Shown here: positions 17,996 to 25,969 of the stretch, in pieces
How the letters are laid out: every line of letters starts with the position of its first letter
Position numbering within the stretch: the stretch's first letter is position 1
DNA from: Bacteroidales bacterium
GTDB taxonomy: Bacteria; Bacteroidota; Bacteroidia; Bacteroidales; UBA932
Length of the DNA stretch: 64,000 bases
Direction of reading: 5' to 3'
NCBI GenBank assembly: GCA_017630155.1
Contig: JAGBVU010000001.1
Coordinates: 1 to 64,000, forward strand
The notes under the pieces: model-generated
What the model was told of the DNA's origin: nothing
Database searches by the model: none
What the model saw: only the letters and a program-made list of their open reading frames with translations
Made by a program: the position numbers and the translations under genes

Positions 17996-18679
17996 ATGGG
18001 CTCCTTTTTCAAATATGCTCTCGGGATATTTCTTTTGAGTGTCCCTGCTCTGTTGCTTTCTCAGCAGCGGTATGATTATAATGCGGAGGTGGGGTTTGAT
18101 TCACCAATCTACAGAGGTGAGATTGCAGACAAGTATCCTTTCCCTTTTATCGGTACTGTATATGCATATTCGGATGAATTTGAGATGGGAGATCTCGAAT
18201 TTAACGGCAAGATGTATTATGGACTTATGATGAATTTAAACAGTCATAAGGGTGAGCTGTATGTGAGAATAGGTACGACTAAAGATTGTATTGTCTTGAA
18301 AAATAGCCTTGTGGGTGATTTTAATATTGGAGAGAGGAGGTATACTGCATTATTTGGAGAGAGGGGAATAAAGGGGCTTGCTCCTGGGTATTATCAGGTG
18401 CTGTATGAAGGGGAGGATGTGATTCTCAAACAGATCGACCGAAAAATATATGATTATACAGACTTCTCATCAGGAAATATAACCAAGGCCTTCGCCCTTA
18501 AAGTCAAATATTGGCTGTTAAAAGATGGAGAGGTCAAGCAGATCAGAAGGGAGAGGGACTTGCAGCGTGAGTACAAGAGTTTCAAAAAGGATATAAGATC
18601 GTATCTGAGTCTCCATTCGGAGGTGAATATGGATATAAATCTTGAGTTCATAATGTCCATGGTGGAGGGGAGGCAGTGA
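17996..18679 (+). CDS. exported protein of unknown function
   Basis: This is a 227-residue protein I do not recognise. A signal peptide (about 1-23, ending ALLLSQQ) indicates export, with no lipobox. The mature part is rich in Tyr, Asp and Gly, and reads as beta strands up to about residue 150 (RIGTTKDCIVLKNSLVGDF, LAPGYYQVLYEGEDVILKQ). A charged, helical C-terminal third follows (EVKQIRRERDLQREYKSFKK). It is the first gene after the repeat promoters and ends 2 bases before the receptor start. Its place in a receptor operon suggests a periplasmic or outer-membrane accessory role; that is inference. Confidence 0.75.
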   Translation: MGSFFKYALGIFLLSVPALLLSQQRYDYNAEVGFDSPIYRGEIADKYPFPFIGTVYAYSDEFEMGDLEFNGKMYYGLMMNLNSHKGELYVRIGTTKDCIVLKNSLVGDFNIGERRYTALFGERGIKGLAPGYYQVLYEGEDVILKQIDRKIYDYTDFSSGNITKAFALKVKYWLLKDGEVKQIRRERDLQREYKSFKKDIRSYLSLHSEVNMDINLEFIMSMVEGRQ

Positions 18680-18681
18680 TT

Positions 18682-21327
18682 ATGAAAAGGGCTAGTACGG
18701 TTATTCTGATATCTTTCTTTGCCTTTATATCGGCATTTGCCCAATCATCCGATTTTCGAAGGAATATCGGACTTGATTCCCTTGTCCGTATCATGCAGCA
18801 GAATTCTCAGCAAAAGATATACTATAATAGGGATGAATCAGGGCTTCTCACATTTACAGTAGATGCATCAAGCCCGACTCTGCAGGATGATATATCCAGA
18901 CTGTTGAGGGATAAGGGGTATATTATCTCTCATTCTGAAGGGGTTCTCTTCGTGCTGAAGGGGACACCAGTAAAGGAATCGCTCCCGTCCGGGTGGTTTG
19001 TCATAGAGAGTGAGAAAAAGGATGAGAAAGTGGAGTATCAGGATCTGCTTGGAGCTACCGATAAGGCGAATTATCAGAACAAAGTATATCAGATAGGGGA
19101 GAAGAACAATCAAAAAGGATCCCAAGCATATTTGAGTGGTTATGTCAGGGATTCCAGGACTGGTGAGCCTGCAATAGGGGTTACTATTGCACATCTTAAA
19201 TCAAGTTCTTTTGCACAGTCTGATGCTGCAGGATTTTACAAGATTCTTTTACCTGTAGGAGAGAGTACTCTGGATGTGAGTGGATTCTCTCTTGAAGATT
19301 CCCAAGTCCATTTGCAGGTATATAGTGATGGAACTCTGGATATTACGGTGCAGGAGAAGGTCTATGCCTTGACCGGTGCTGTAGTCTCTGCAGAGAATAC
19401 CAATAAAGTGCGTAACAACGAAATAGGTATAGAGAAGGTAAGGATAGACAGGATGAAGAAGGTCCCTGTGGTTTTTGGAGAGGCAGATGTGGTGAAGATT
19501 ATATTGACCCTTCCCGGTGTAAAATCGGTAGGAGAGGCCGGTGGAGGCTTTAATGTCCGAGGAGGTGCTACAGATCAGAATCTGGTCCTTTTCAATGGGG
19601 GTACAGTATATAACCCTTCCCATCTGTTTGGAATGTTTTCAGGGTTCAACCCCGATATAGTAAGTGATATAGAGTTGTATAAAAGTTCGATCCCAGTAGA
19701 GTATGGGGGCAGGATATCTTCTGTTCTGGATGTAAACAGTAGGGAGGGTAACAATAAAAATCTGACCGGATCGTTGGGATTGGGCCTTTTGACCACAAGA
19801 GGGCATATCGAGGGGCCGATTACAGAGAATACTACTTTTATTGTGGGTGCGAGGGCGACATATTCTGACTGGATGCTGAAGCTCCTGCCGGAAAATAGTG
19901 AATACAATAATGGTGCAGCCTCCTTCTATGATATCACTGCCGGTCTTACCCACCGTTTCAGCGGGAAAAGTTCCCTCCATCTCAATGGCTATTGGTCACA
20001 GGATGGCTTCAGATTCAGTGCCGATACCAGTTACAGATACAGTAACGGAAACGGTTCTCTCAAGTGGAGATACAATTTCCACGAAAAGCATAAGATGGAG
20101 CTGGCTGCAGGTTATGATATGTACAGATATGCCACTTATGACAAATATAATCCTGTGAACTCCTATGAGATGACTTTCAGTATACAGCAGGTGTACAGCA
20201 AACTTAAGTTCAAATCTCTTTTGGGCAAAGATCATACACTTACTTACGGGGTGGATGCGATAGGGTATGATCTCTCTCCGGGAAGTTATCTCCCTTACGG
20301 AGAGGAGTCTCTGGTGGTACCAGATATTTTGCCTAAGGAGAATGCTATAGAGGCATCTGCATATTTGAGCCACAGCTGGAATATATCAGAGAGGTTTTTC
20401 ATGGATTATGGCTTAAGGTATTCACTCTTTACCACAAAAGGGAAGACATACCATCATCCTGAAATAAGGGTGTCAGGACGAGTTATGATAACTGACAATA
20501 TCTCTTTCAAAGCGGGATTCAACAGCCTGACACAATATATCCATATGCTTTCCAATACTACTACCATGTCACCTACAGATATCTGGAAGTTGAGTGACAA
20601 GGATATCAAACCTCAGGAAGGGTGGCAGGCAGCAGGTGGTTTTTATACCAATTTGTTCCAGAACAAAGTGGAGATCTCTGTTGAGGGGTACTATAAACAG
20701 ATGGAGAACTATCTGGACTATAAGAGTGGCGCTGTGCTGGTGATGAACAGGAACCTTGCAGCAGATGTGGTACAGACACAAGGTAAGGCCTATGGTGTGG
20801 AGTTTATGCTGAAAAAACCTCTGGGCAAACTCAATGGGTGGCTGGCCTACACCTGGTCCAGAACTCAGTTGAGGGAGGTGGGTGACAGAGGTAATATGGC
20901 CATAAACGGAGGCGATTGGTACTATGCATCATACGACAAGCCTCATGACCTGAAGCTGGTGGCAAACTATAAATTCACTCAGAGGATAAGTCTGTCTGTG
21001 AATGGTGATTATGCCACAGGAAGACCAATAACCATCCCTGTGGCCAAGTATCAGTATGACGGTGCGACAAAACTATACTATTCAGGTAGAAACAGTCACA
21101 GGATACCCGATTATTTCAGAATAGATGTGGCTATGAATTTTGACCCTACCCACAGGTTGGATGCTTTTACCCACTTCTCATTTACTGTGGGTGTATATAA
21201 TATCACTGGACGTAAGAATGTTTATTCTGTCTATTTTGACACCAATAGTGCCGGTGAGGTTAAGGGGCATAAACTCTGTATTTTCGGGGCACCGATACCT
21301 TATGTGAACTTTAACTTTAAATTTTAG
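18682..21327 (+). CDS. TonB-dependent receptor with STN and carboxypeptidase-regulatory-like domains
   Basis: This is an 881-residue receptor. The ATG at 18682 gives a clean signal peptide (KRASTVILISFFAFISAFAQ); a GTG six bases earlier is possible but less likely. An STN-like domain (about 25-95) is followed by a CarboxypepD_reg-like domain (about 155-235, YLSGYVRDSRTGEPAIGVTI). The plug (GVKSVGEAGGGFNVRGGATD, then LYKSSIPVEYGGRISSVLDV) and a barrel ending VNFNFKF come next. It follows the unknown exported gene and precedes a second DUF4249 lipoprotein by 6 bases. Two STN receptors but only one sigma/anti-sigma pair lie here, so this one may share it. Ligand unknown. Confidence 0.92.
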   Translation: MKRASTVILISFFAFISAFAQSSDFRRNIGLDSLVRIMQQNSQQKIYYNRDESGLLTFTVDASSPTLQDDISRLLRDKGYIISHSEGVLFVLKGTPVKESLPSGWFVIESEKKDEKVEYQDLLGATDKANYQNKVYQIGEKNNQKGSQAYLSGYVRDSRTGEPAIGVTIAHLKSSSFAQSDAAGFYKILLPVGESTLDVSGFSLEDSQVHLQVYSDGTLDITVQEKVYALTGAVVSAENTNKVRNNEIGIEKVRIDRMKKVPVVFGEADVVKIILTLPGVKSVGEAGGGFNVRGGATDQNLVLFNGGTVYNPSHLFGMFSGFNPDIVSDIELYKSSIPVEYGGRISSVLDVNSREGNNKNLTGSLGLGLLTTRGHIEGPITENTTFIVGARATYSDWMLKLLPENSEYNNGAASFYDITAGLTHRFSGKSSLHLNGYWSQDGFRFSADTSYRYSNGNGSLKWRYNFHEKHKMELAAGYDMYRYATYDKYNPVNSYEMTFSIQQVYSKLKFKSLLGKDHTLTYGVDAIGYDLSPGSYLPYGEESLVVPDILPKENAIEASAYLSHSWNISERFFMDYGLRYSLFTTKGKTYHHPEIRVSGRVMITDNISFKAGFNSLTQYIHMLSNTTTMSPTDIWKLSDKDIKPQEGWQAAGGFYTNLFQNKVEISVEGYYKQMENYLDYKSGAVLVMNRNLAADVVQTQGKAYGVEFMLKKPLGKLNGWLAYTWSRTQLREVGDRGNMAINGGDWYYASYDKPHDLKLVANYKFTQRISLSVNGDYATGRPITIPVAKYQYDGATKLYYSGRNSHRIPDYFRIDVAMNFDPTHRLDAFTHFSFTVGVYNITGRKNVYSVYFDTNSAGEVKGHKLCIFGAPIPYVNFNFKF

Positions 21328-21333
21328 AGGTGT

Positions 21334-22539
21334 ATGAAGAGGAGAATTTACGAAATATTGTTTGCTGTGCTGACAGGGCTGCTCTCTGTAAGCTGTGTCT
21401 ACGATTACACCCCTGAAGATGATGAGATACAGGGTCTGGAGATCCCATTGGTTGTGATCGATGGTGACATAAATGTAGGGGATATCACTACTGTGACGGT
21501 GGGTTATACCCAACCATTATTAGGTGAGGAAGAGAATACTCTTCCGTCGGGTGTCTCGGTATGTGTAGAGAGTGAATCGGGGGAGAGCTATGCCGGTGTG
21601 ATGAAAGAAGATCAGCCAAATGTATTTGATGTAGACACCAGGAGCCTTGATCTTAATGGAAGATACAGACTTGCTGTCTCTGTTCCAGGAAGAGGCAACT
21701 ATATATCGTCATATAAGAAAGTGCTGATTTCACCGCAGATAGACAGTATAACCTATACAGTGGCCGAAGACAGGGAGTCTGCGAAGATAGAGATCACCAC
21801 TCATAATGACAATACAGATGACTTTTTATACTGCAAGTGGAATTATGTCGAAAATTGGGAGAGCAATGCAATATATCCTGCACAAATAGAATTTGACAAA
21901 TATAAGAATGAAATGAGGGAACTGAGTCAGGAGGAGATATTCCAGCGTACGTATTGTTTCAGTGAGGCCAAATCAGTCTGGACATATATAGCTAATACCG
22001 AGAAGCTCTCACAGAATCTTATATACAAGTCGATACTTAAAGAAATAGCCAATACTGATACAAGGGTGATGGAATTGTACTCAATATCAGTTGTACAGAG
22101 GGCACTTGACAGGGAGGCATATAACTACTGGGATAATATCAAAAAGAATACTTCAGGTACTGGTGGATTGTTTGGACCCCAACCAAGTGATATGAGGGGG
22201 AATATTGTATGTGATGCGAATCCTGATGAGGTGGTGTTAGGCTACATTAATGTATCTACTCTGACTTCTAAAAGGGTTTTCATAGACTGGGCTAAAGAGC
22301 AGATATTTAGGGTAGATTGTGCACTTGAACTCCTCGTAAAGATGAGATATACCGAAAATGGAGAGCCAATATACGTTTGGAAGCAGTATTATGGAAAGGG
22401 ATATCGCCCATATGTGTTCAGCGATTGGGAAATGTTCGGTCCAGCTCATAAAAATTATGCATTATGGGCAGAAAAAGATTGGTGTACTGACTGCAGATTG
22501 TACTCAAATAGTACCAAACCCGATTTCTGGCCAAGATAA
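21334..22539 (+). CDS. DUF4249-family outer-membrane lipoprotein (second copy)
   Basis: This is a 401-residue lipoprotein with signal peptide and lipobox LSVSC (Cys at about residue 21), followed by an acidic stretch (TPEDDEIQG). The first part (IPLVVIDGDINVGDITTVTVG) is the beta-sandwich start typical of DUF4249. The middle contains helices (QEEIFQRTYCFSEAKSVW, IYKSILKEIANTDTRVMELY) and a C-terminal aromatic segment ends in CRLYSNSTKPDFWPR. It is about 50 residues longer than the copy at 16850. It lies 6 bases after its receptor and 18 before the macroglobulin-like gene. Role by family: receptor partner, mechanism unknown. Confidence 0.8.
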   Translation: MKRRIYEILFAVLTGLLSVSCVYDYTPEDDEIQGLEIPLVVIDGDINVGDITTVTVGYTQPLLGEEENTLPSGVSVCVESESGESYAGVMKEDQPNVFDVDTRSLDLNGRYRLAVSVPGRGNYISSYKKVLISPQIDSITYTVAEDRESAKIEITTHNDNTDDFLYCKWNYVENWESNAIYPAQIEFDKYKNEMRELSQEEIFQRTYCFSEAKSVWTYIANTEKLSQNLIYKSILKEIANTDTRVMELYSISVVQRALDREAYNYWDNIKKNTSGTGGLFGPQPSDMRGNIVCDANPDEVVLGYINVSTLTSKRVFIDWAKEQIFRVDCALELLVKMRYTENGEPIYVWKQYYGKGYRPYVFSDWEMFGPAHKNYALWAEKDWCTDCRLYSNSTKPDFWPR

Positions 22540-22557
22540 CAATCAAAAGATGGTAGT

Positions 22558-24180
22558 ATGAGAAAAGTGATTTCTATATTGGCGTTGCTTATATGTTCAT
22601 GGAGTCTTATTCTTGGACAGGAGAGGGTCTATGTCTCTACTGATAAGGATATTTATCTGGCCGGAGAAGATGTGTGGTATTCATTGTATTGCTTAGATGA
22701 AAAAAGTGGAAACCACTCCGATTTGAGTGATGTGGCATATTTGCAGTTTGTATCCAATGATGGGGTTGCTGCGACTGCCAAAGGAGCTTTGATCGGAGGG
22801 AGAGGCTGTGGAAGGTTCAGAATTCCTATGACATTGCCCACGGGCAATTATTCAATAGTGTCGTACACAAAATGTGATGGTGGTGATGCAGTGGGTCCGT
22901 TCAATGGAAAAGTGATCTCCATATTCAACACTTCTACCACTGCCAGGGTGCAGGGGGGTGTTGTTAGCAGAGGGCAAGATAGGGCAGTGGCATATGAGTC
23001 AGAGTCTAAGGGTGATGTTCAGATTACTATCGGCTTGTCTGAAGATGGGGTTGTCCCTGTATTGATTGAAAATGGTGAAAATGAGAATCTTGATTTGAGT
23101 ATCTCTGTTTTCCATCTGGACGAACTGGAAGAGATGTCTGGAGGTTATAACACAACCTCTCTTTTGGAAAGAAAGGGTGATTTTGAGAAGGTGGATGAGA
23201 TCGATTATGCAGGGGAGATTGTAGCTGTCCATGTAGAGGGGAGGGGTGGAGAGAGTGTTGCTGGCAGGTATGTCTATATGAGTGCTATGGGCAATACTGA
23301 TGATGTGTATGTAAATAAAGTAAGGGGAGATGGAACAGCTCTATTCCATACTGGAAATATTATGGGTAGAAGGGATCTGGTCTTCGAAGTGGAGGGAGAT
23401 ACTACCAGTACCATTATAGAGCCTGTTGTTAAAATAAAAGAGGGAGAGTTTGGTCGTGTGGTGTCTGAGATTCCACCACTGGAGATTGTTCCGGAAATGG
23501 AGAGGGCATTGGTAGAGCGTGGAAGGAGGATGCAGATCTCACGAAGATTTGAAGCCGATACACTTTGGGAGATGTGTCAGAAGAAGGATAACTCCTTTTT
23601 GGGAAATACAGCACCGCTTGTGTATAACCTTGATGATTATACCAGATTCCAGAATCTGGAAGAGGTGCTGAGGGAATATGTCGATTTTGTGAGGGTGAGA
23701 AGAAGTGGTGGTGTGGAAGAGATAAAGGTGTTGTGGGAATCCCAAACTAAGTGTCTGGCCCTTCTGGATGGTATCCCTGTAAGTGATCATTCGGTAATAC
23801 TGGGGATCGACCAGCATCTGATAAAACAGATTGTAGTATATCCCAAGAGATATATGCTTAATCACTTTATGTTCGACGGAGTCGTGAACTTCATTACTTA
23901 TAAGGGTGATATGGCCGGTGTCCGTTTGCCTCGCAATGTGAGTATCGTCGAGTTTGATGGTGTCAGCTGGCCTCAAGCTTTTCTGGGGATGAAGGCAGCT
24001 TCCGAAAAGGGATACCCCAATTTTCTGTCTACTATCTACTGGAATCCTATAGTGGAGATACCTGCAAATGGTCAATTTGAGTTCAAGTGTGTTCTTCCTC
24101 AGTATGAAGGTAAGTTCAAGGTGGTAATAGAAGGTCTGACAGAAAAGGGACGGGAGGTCTACTCATCCCAGATCTTCTAG
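22558..24180 (+). CDS. exported protein with macroglobulin (MG2-like) start
   Basis: This is a 540-residue exported protein with a signal peptide ending about SLILGQ. Immediately after it, RVYVSTDKDIYLAGEDVWYS is the hallmark opening of an MG2 domain as found in alpha-2-macroglobulins and in many Bacteroidetes proteins encoded beside TonB receptors. Further beta-rich segments follow (GNYSIVSYTK, and VEGRGGESVAGRYVYMSAMG). The end resembles a macroglobulin strand (FKCVLPQYEGKFKVVIEGL). There is no thioester motif and the length is about a third of a true macroglobulin, so a protease trap is unlikely. It is probably the last gene of the repeat-driven receptor operon. Confidence 0.7.
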   Translation: MRKVISILALLICSWSLILGQERVYVSTDKDIYLAGEDVWYSLYCLDEKSGNHSDLSDVAYLQFVSNDGVAATAKGALIGGRGCGRFRIPMTLPTGNYSIVSYTKCDGGDAVGPFNGKVISIFNTSTTARVQGGVVSRGQDRAVAYESESKGDVQITIGLSEDGVVPVLIENGENENLDLSISVFHLDELEEMSGGYNTTSLLERKGDFEKVDEIDYAGEIVAVHVEGRGGESVAGRYVYMSAMGNTDDVYVNKVRGDGTALFHTGNIMGRRDLVFEVEGDTTSTIIEPVVKIKEGEFGRVVSEIPPLEIVPEMERALVERGRRMQISRRFEADTLWEMCQKKDNSFLGNTAPLVYNLDDYTRFQNLEEVLREYVDFVRVRRSGGVEEIKVLWESQTKCLALLDGIPVSDHSVILGIDQHLIKQIVVYPKRYMLNHFMFDGVVNFITYKGDMAGVRLPRNVSIVEFDGVSWPQAFLGMKAASEKGYPNFLSTIYWNPIVEIPANGQFEFKCVLPQYEGKFKVVIEGLTEKGREVYSSQIF

Positions 24181-24356
24181 AATCATAGCAGATTTTTCCA
24201 ACCTTTCAATCGCTGTTTACGTCTAAATTTTGAATTTTTGATTCCGATAGGCATTTGTGTTGTCTTGCCTACAAGCAGTACCTTCTTCTTATTGCAGGCT
24301 GTGCCATCTTTTTAGGTCTCATATTCGGAAGAGAGGAGAGACGTGTGTTTTAATAT

Positions 24357-24401
24357 AACTATAAAAAATAGTTGCACTAAAAGAAAATTTAGTTACCTTT
24401 G
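24357..24401 (+). promoter_or_regulatory. blaI promoter with candidate BlaI operator dyads
   Basis: TTG (24372-24374), 19 bases, then TACCTTTG (24394-24401) form a near-ideal promoter 20 bases before blaI. ACTA/TAGT half-sites overlap it: AACTA-N7-TAGTT (24357-24373) and ACTAA-N8-TTAGT (24376-24393). BlaI/MecI repressors elsewhere bind dyads with ACTA/TAGT arms, so autorepression is likely. The two dyads differ in spacing, so which pair is used is uncertain. Confidence 0.6.
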
Positions 24402-24421
24402 TGACGTAATGGTATTCTTAT

Positions 24422-24784
24422 ATGAAAAAGCTAACTAAAAAAGAGGAAGAGATAATGAATCTCTTTTGGGATAAAGGGGCTATGTTTGTTCGTGATCTAT
24501 TAGGACACTATCAGGAGCCCAAGCCCCATTTCAATACCTTGTCTACAATGGTCCGCACATTGGAGGCAAACGGCTATTTGAGCCATAAGGCCTATGGTAA
24601 TACCTATCAGTACTACCCTGTGGTGAAGCGTGAGGATTATGCGGGGAACACAGTGGGTGGTATCATCAGCAGTTACTTCAATAATTCATATTTGAGTGTT
24701 GTGTCCTCTTTTGTAAAGGAGGAGAAGATTAGTGTGGATGAGCTGAAAGAGTTGATAGAGCAGATAGAGAAAGGTAAAAAATAG
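24422..24784 (+). CDS. BlaI/MecI/CopY-family transcriptional repressor
   Basis: This is a 120-residue winged-helix repressor. The start KKLTKKEEEIMNLFWDKGA is the family's opening, followed by the recognition region FNTLSTMVRTLEANGYLSHK and a wing (GNTYQYYPVVKREDY). The C-terminal helices (VSSFVKEEKISVDELKELIEQ) form the dimerisation part cut by the partner protease in classic systems. It lies 6 bases before an M56 peptidase gene, the standard BlaI-BlaR1 pairing. Its own promoter carries candidate operators. Confidence 0.93.
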   Translation: MKKLTKKEEEIMNLFWDKGAMFVRDLLGHYQEPKPHFNTLSTMVRTLEANGYLSHKAYGNTYQYYPVVKREDYAGNTVGGIISSYFNNSYLSVVSSFVKEEKISVDELKELIEQIEKGKK

Positions 24785-24790
24785 CAGAGT

Positions 24791-25897
24791 ATGGGAGAAT
24801 TCTTGTCATATCAGCTTAAGGTAGCCATTGCACTGTGCATATTCTATATGTTCTACCGCCTCTTGCTAAGCAGGGAGACGTTTCATCGTGTGAACCGTAT
24901 TGTCCTTCTGGCGACTGCTCTCTTGTCTTTTATATTGCCCCTCTGCGTGATAACATTGCGTAGCGTTGTGATTCTACCGGTTGAAGTGATGGTGAGTGGC
25001 GACACTGCTGTCGAAGAGTTGGCAGGCGGATCTTCCCATTGGACCATTTTCCTGAGTATCCTCTTTTTTATGGGTGTGGCGGCAGTGTTGGCGAATCTCA
25101 TTGTCTCGGTGATCCGTATCAGAAGGATTATAAGCGGAGGGAGCCGTGAGGAGATTGCCGGAGGCATAAATCTGATTGTAACCGAGGGTGAAACAGCCCC
25201 TTTCAGCTGGATGAAATATATTGTGATCTCCCGTGAGGATTACCACAGCGGAAGTCAGCAGATATTATTGCACGAGAGGGCACATATCGAGTTGAGGCAC
25301 TCTTGGGACCTGTTGTTTGTAGATATCATTACGGCCCTCCAATGGTTCAATCCCGCCATTTGGATGCTCAAAAGCGATCTTCGCACCCTGCACGAATTCG
25401 AAGCGGACGATGCAGTGTTGAGAAGCGGAGTGAATATGAAAGAGTACCAGTACCTTTTGATAAGGAAATCCCTGAGCGGGAGCGGATACTCATTGGTCAA
25501 CAACTTTAATCACAGTACATTAAAACAAAGAATCGGTATGATGTTGAATAAAAAATCTTCCCCACTGAGTGCTTGGAAAGTGCTCTATATCGTCCCTGTT
25601 ATCGGAATTTTCCTATTGGCTATGGCTGAGAGAAAAATAGAATACCAAAGCGAAAAACCAATTGTAATCACTATCGTCTCTGAGGATGGTGGTGCAAATA
25701 TCAATATAGATGGAAAAGTGTGTACCAAGGCTGAGGTGGAGAGGATTATTTCTGAAAAGATAAAGGAAGCCGACTATGTCCCGTTGGTTACAATCAATGC
25801 CTCTTCAGATGTCGAAGTAGGAGAAATTACAGATATCAAGGAGGAACTTCGCAAGGCCAAAGCATTTAAAATCAGCTACGGAACAATTGCTGAATAG
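24791..25897 (+). CDS. M56 (BlaR1-type) membrane metallopeptidase with ExbD-like C-terminal domain
   Basis: This is a 368-residue inner-membrane protein. Hydrophobic helices lie at about 10-27, 37-58, 84-110 and 265-285. The zinc-peptidase site is HERAH (161-165) with downstream HEFEAD (201-206), facing the cytoplasm in BlaR1. There is no penicillin-binding sensor domain, so a beta-lactam role is not supported. Instead the last 80 residues (from PIVITIVSEDG, through INIDGKVCTKAEVERII, to KAFKISYGT) resemble the periplasmic domain of ExbD. It pairs with BlaI and precedes a large outer-membrane barrel gene, suggesting an envelope-signal circuit. Confidence 0.85.
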   Translation: MGEFLSYQLKVAIALCIFYMFYRLLLSRETFHRVNRIVLLATALLSFILPLCVITLRSVVILPVEVMVSGDTAVEELAGGSSHWTIFLSILFFMGVAAVLANLIVSVIRIRRIISGGSREEIAGGINLIVTEGETAPFSWMKYIVISREDYHSGSQQILLHERAHIELRHSWDLLFVDIITALQWFNPAIWMLKSDLRTLHEFEADDAVLRSGVNMKEYQYLLIRKSLSGSGYSLVNNFNHSTLKQRIGMMLNKKSSPLSAWKVLYIVPVIGIFLLAMAERKIEYQSEKPIVITIVSEDGGANINIDGKVCTKAEVERIISEKIKEADYVPLVTINASSDVEVGEITDIKEELRKAKAFKISYGTIAE

Positions 25898-25911
25898 TAA
25901 AATTGGCCTAA

Positions 25912-25949
25912 TATTTGAAATTGGATTTGTATATTTGAAATTGGATTTT
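25912..25949. repeat. second copy of the 20-bp repeat family (about two units)
   Basis: The unit tatttgaaattggatttgta occurs once in full (25912-25931) and once nearly complete (25932-25949). It differs from the array at 17911 by one base per unit. It again fills the gap just before a gene (start 25970) and creates one exact -7 box, TATATTTG, at 25930-25937, but without a well-placed -33. Confidence 0.9.
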
Positions 25950-25969
25950 TGTTGCTTAAATAATTCTGT

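Noticed and set aside
24181-24356. Gene or structured RNA in the gap before blaI
   Set aside because: No open frame with features; only a six-base pair TAGGCA/TGCCTA (24248-24271) without a T-run.
24422-25897. Beta-lactam resistance regulator pair (BlaI-BlaR1)
   Set aside because: The peptidase lacks a penicillin-binding sensor domain and no beta-lactamase is nearby; the pair is better read as an envelope-sensing variant.
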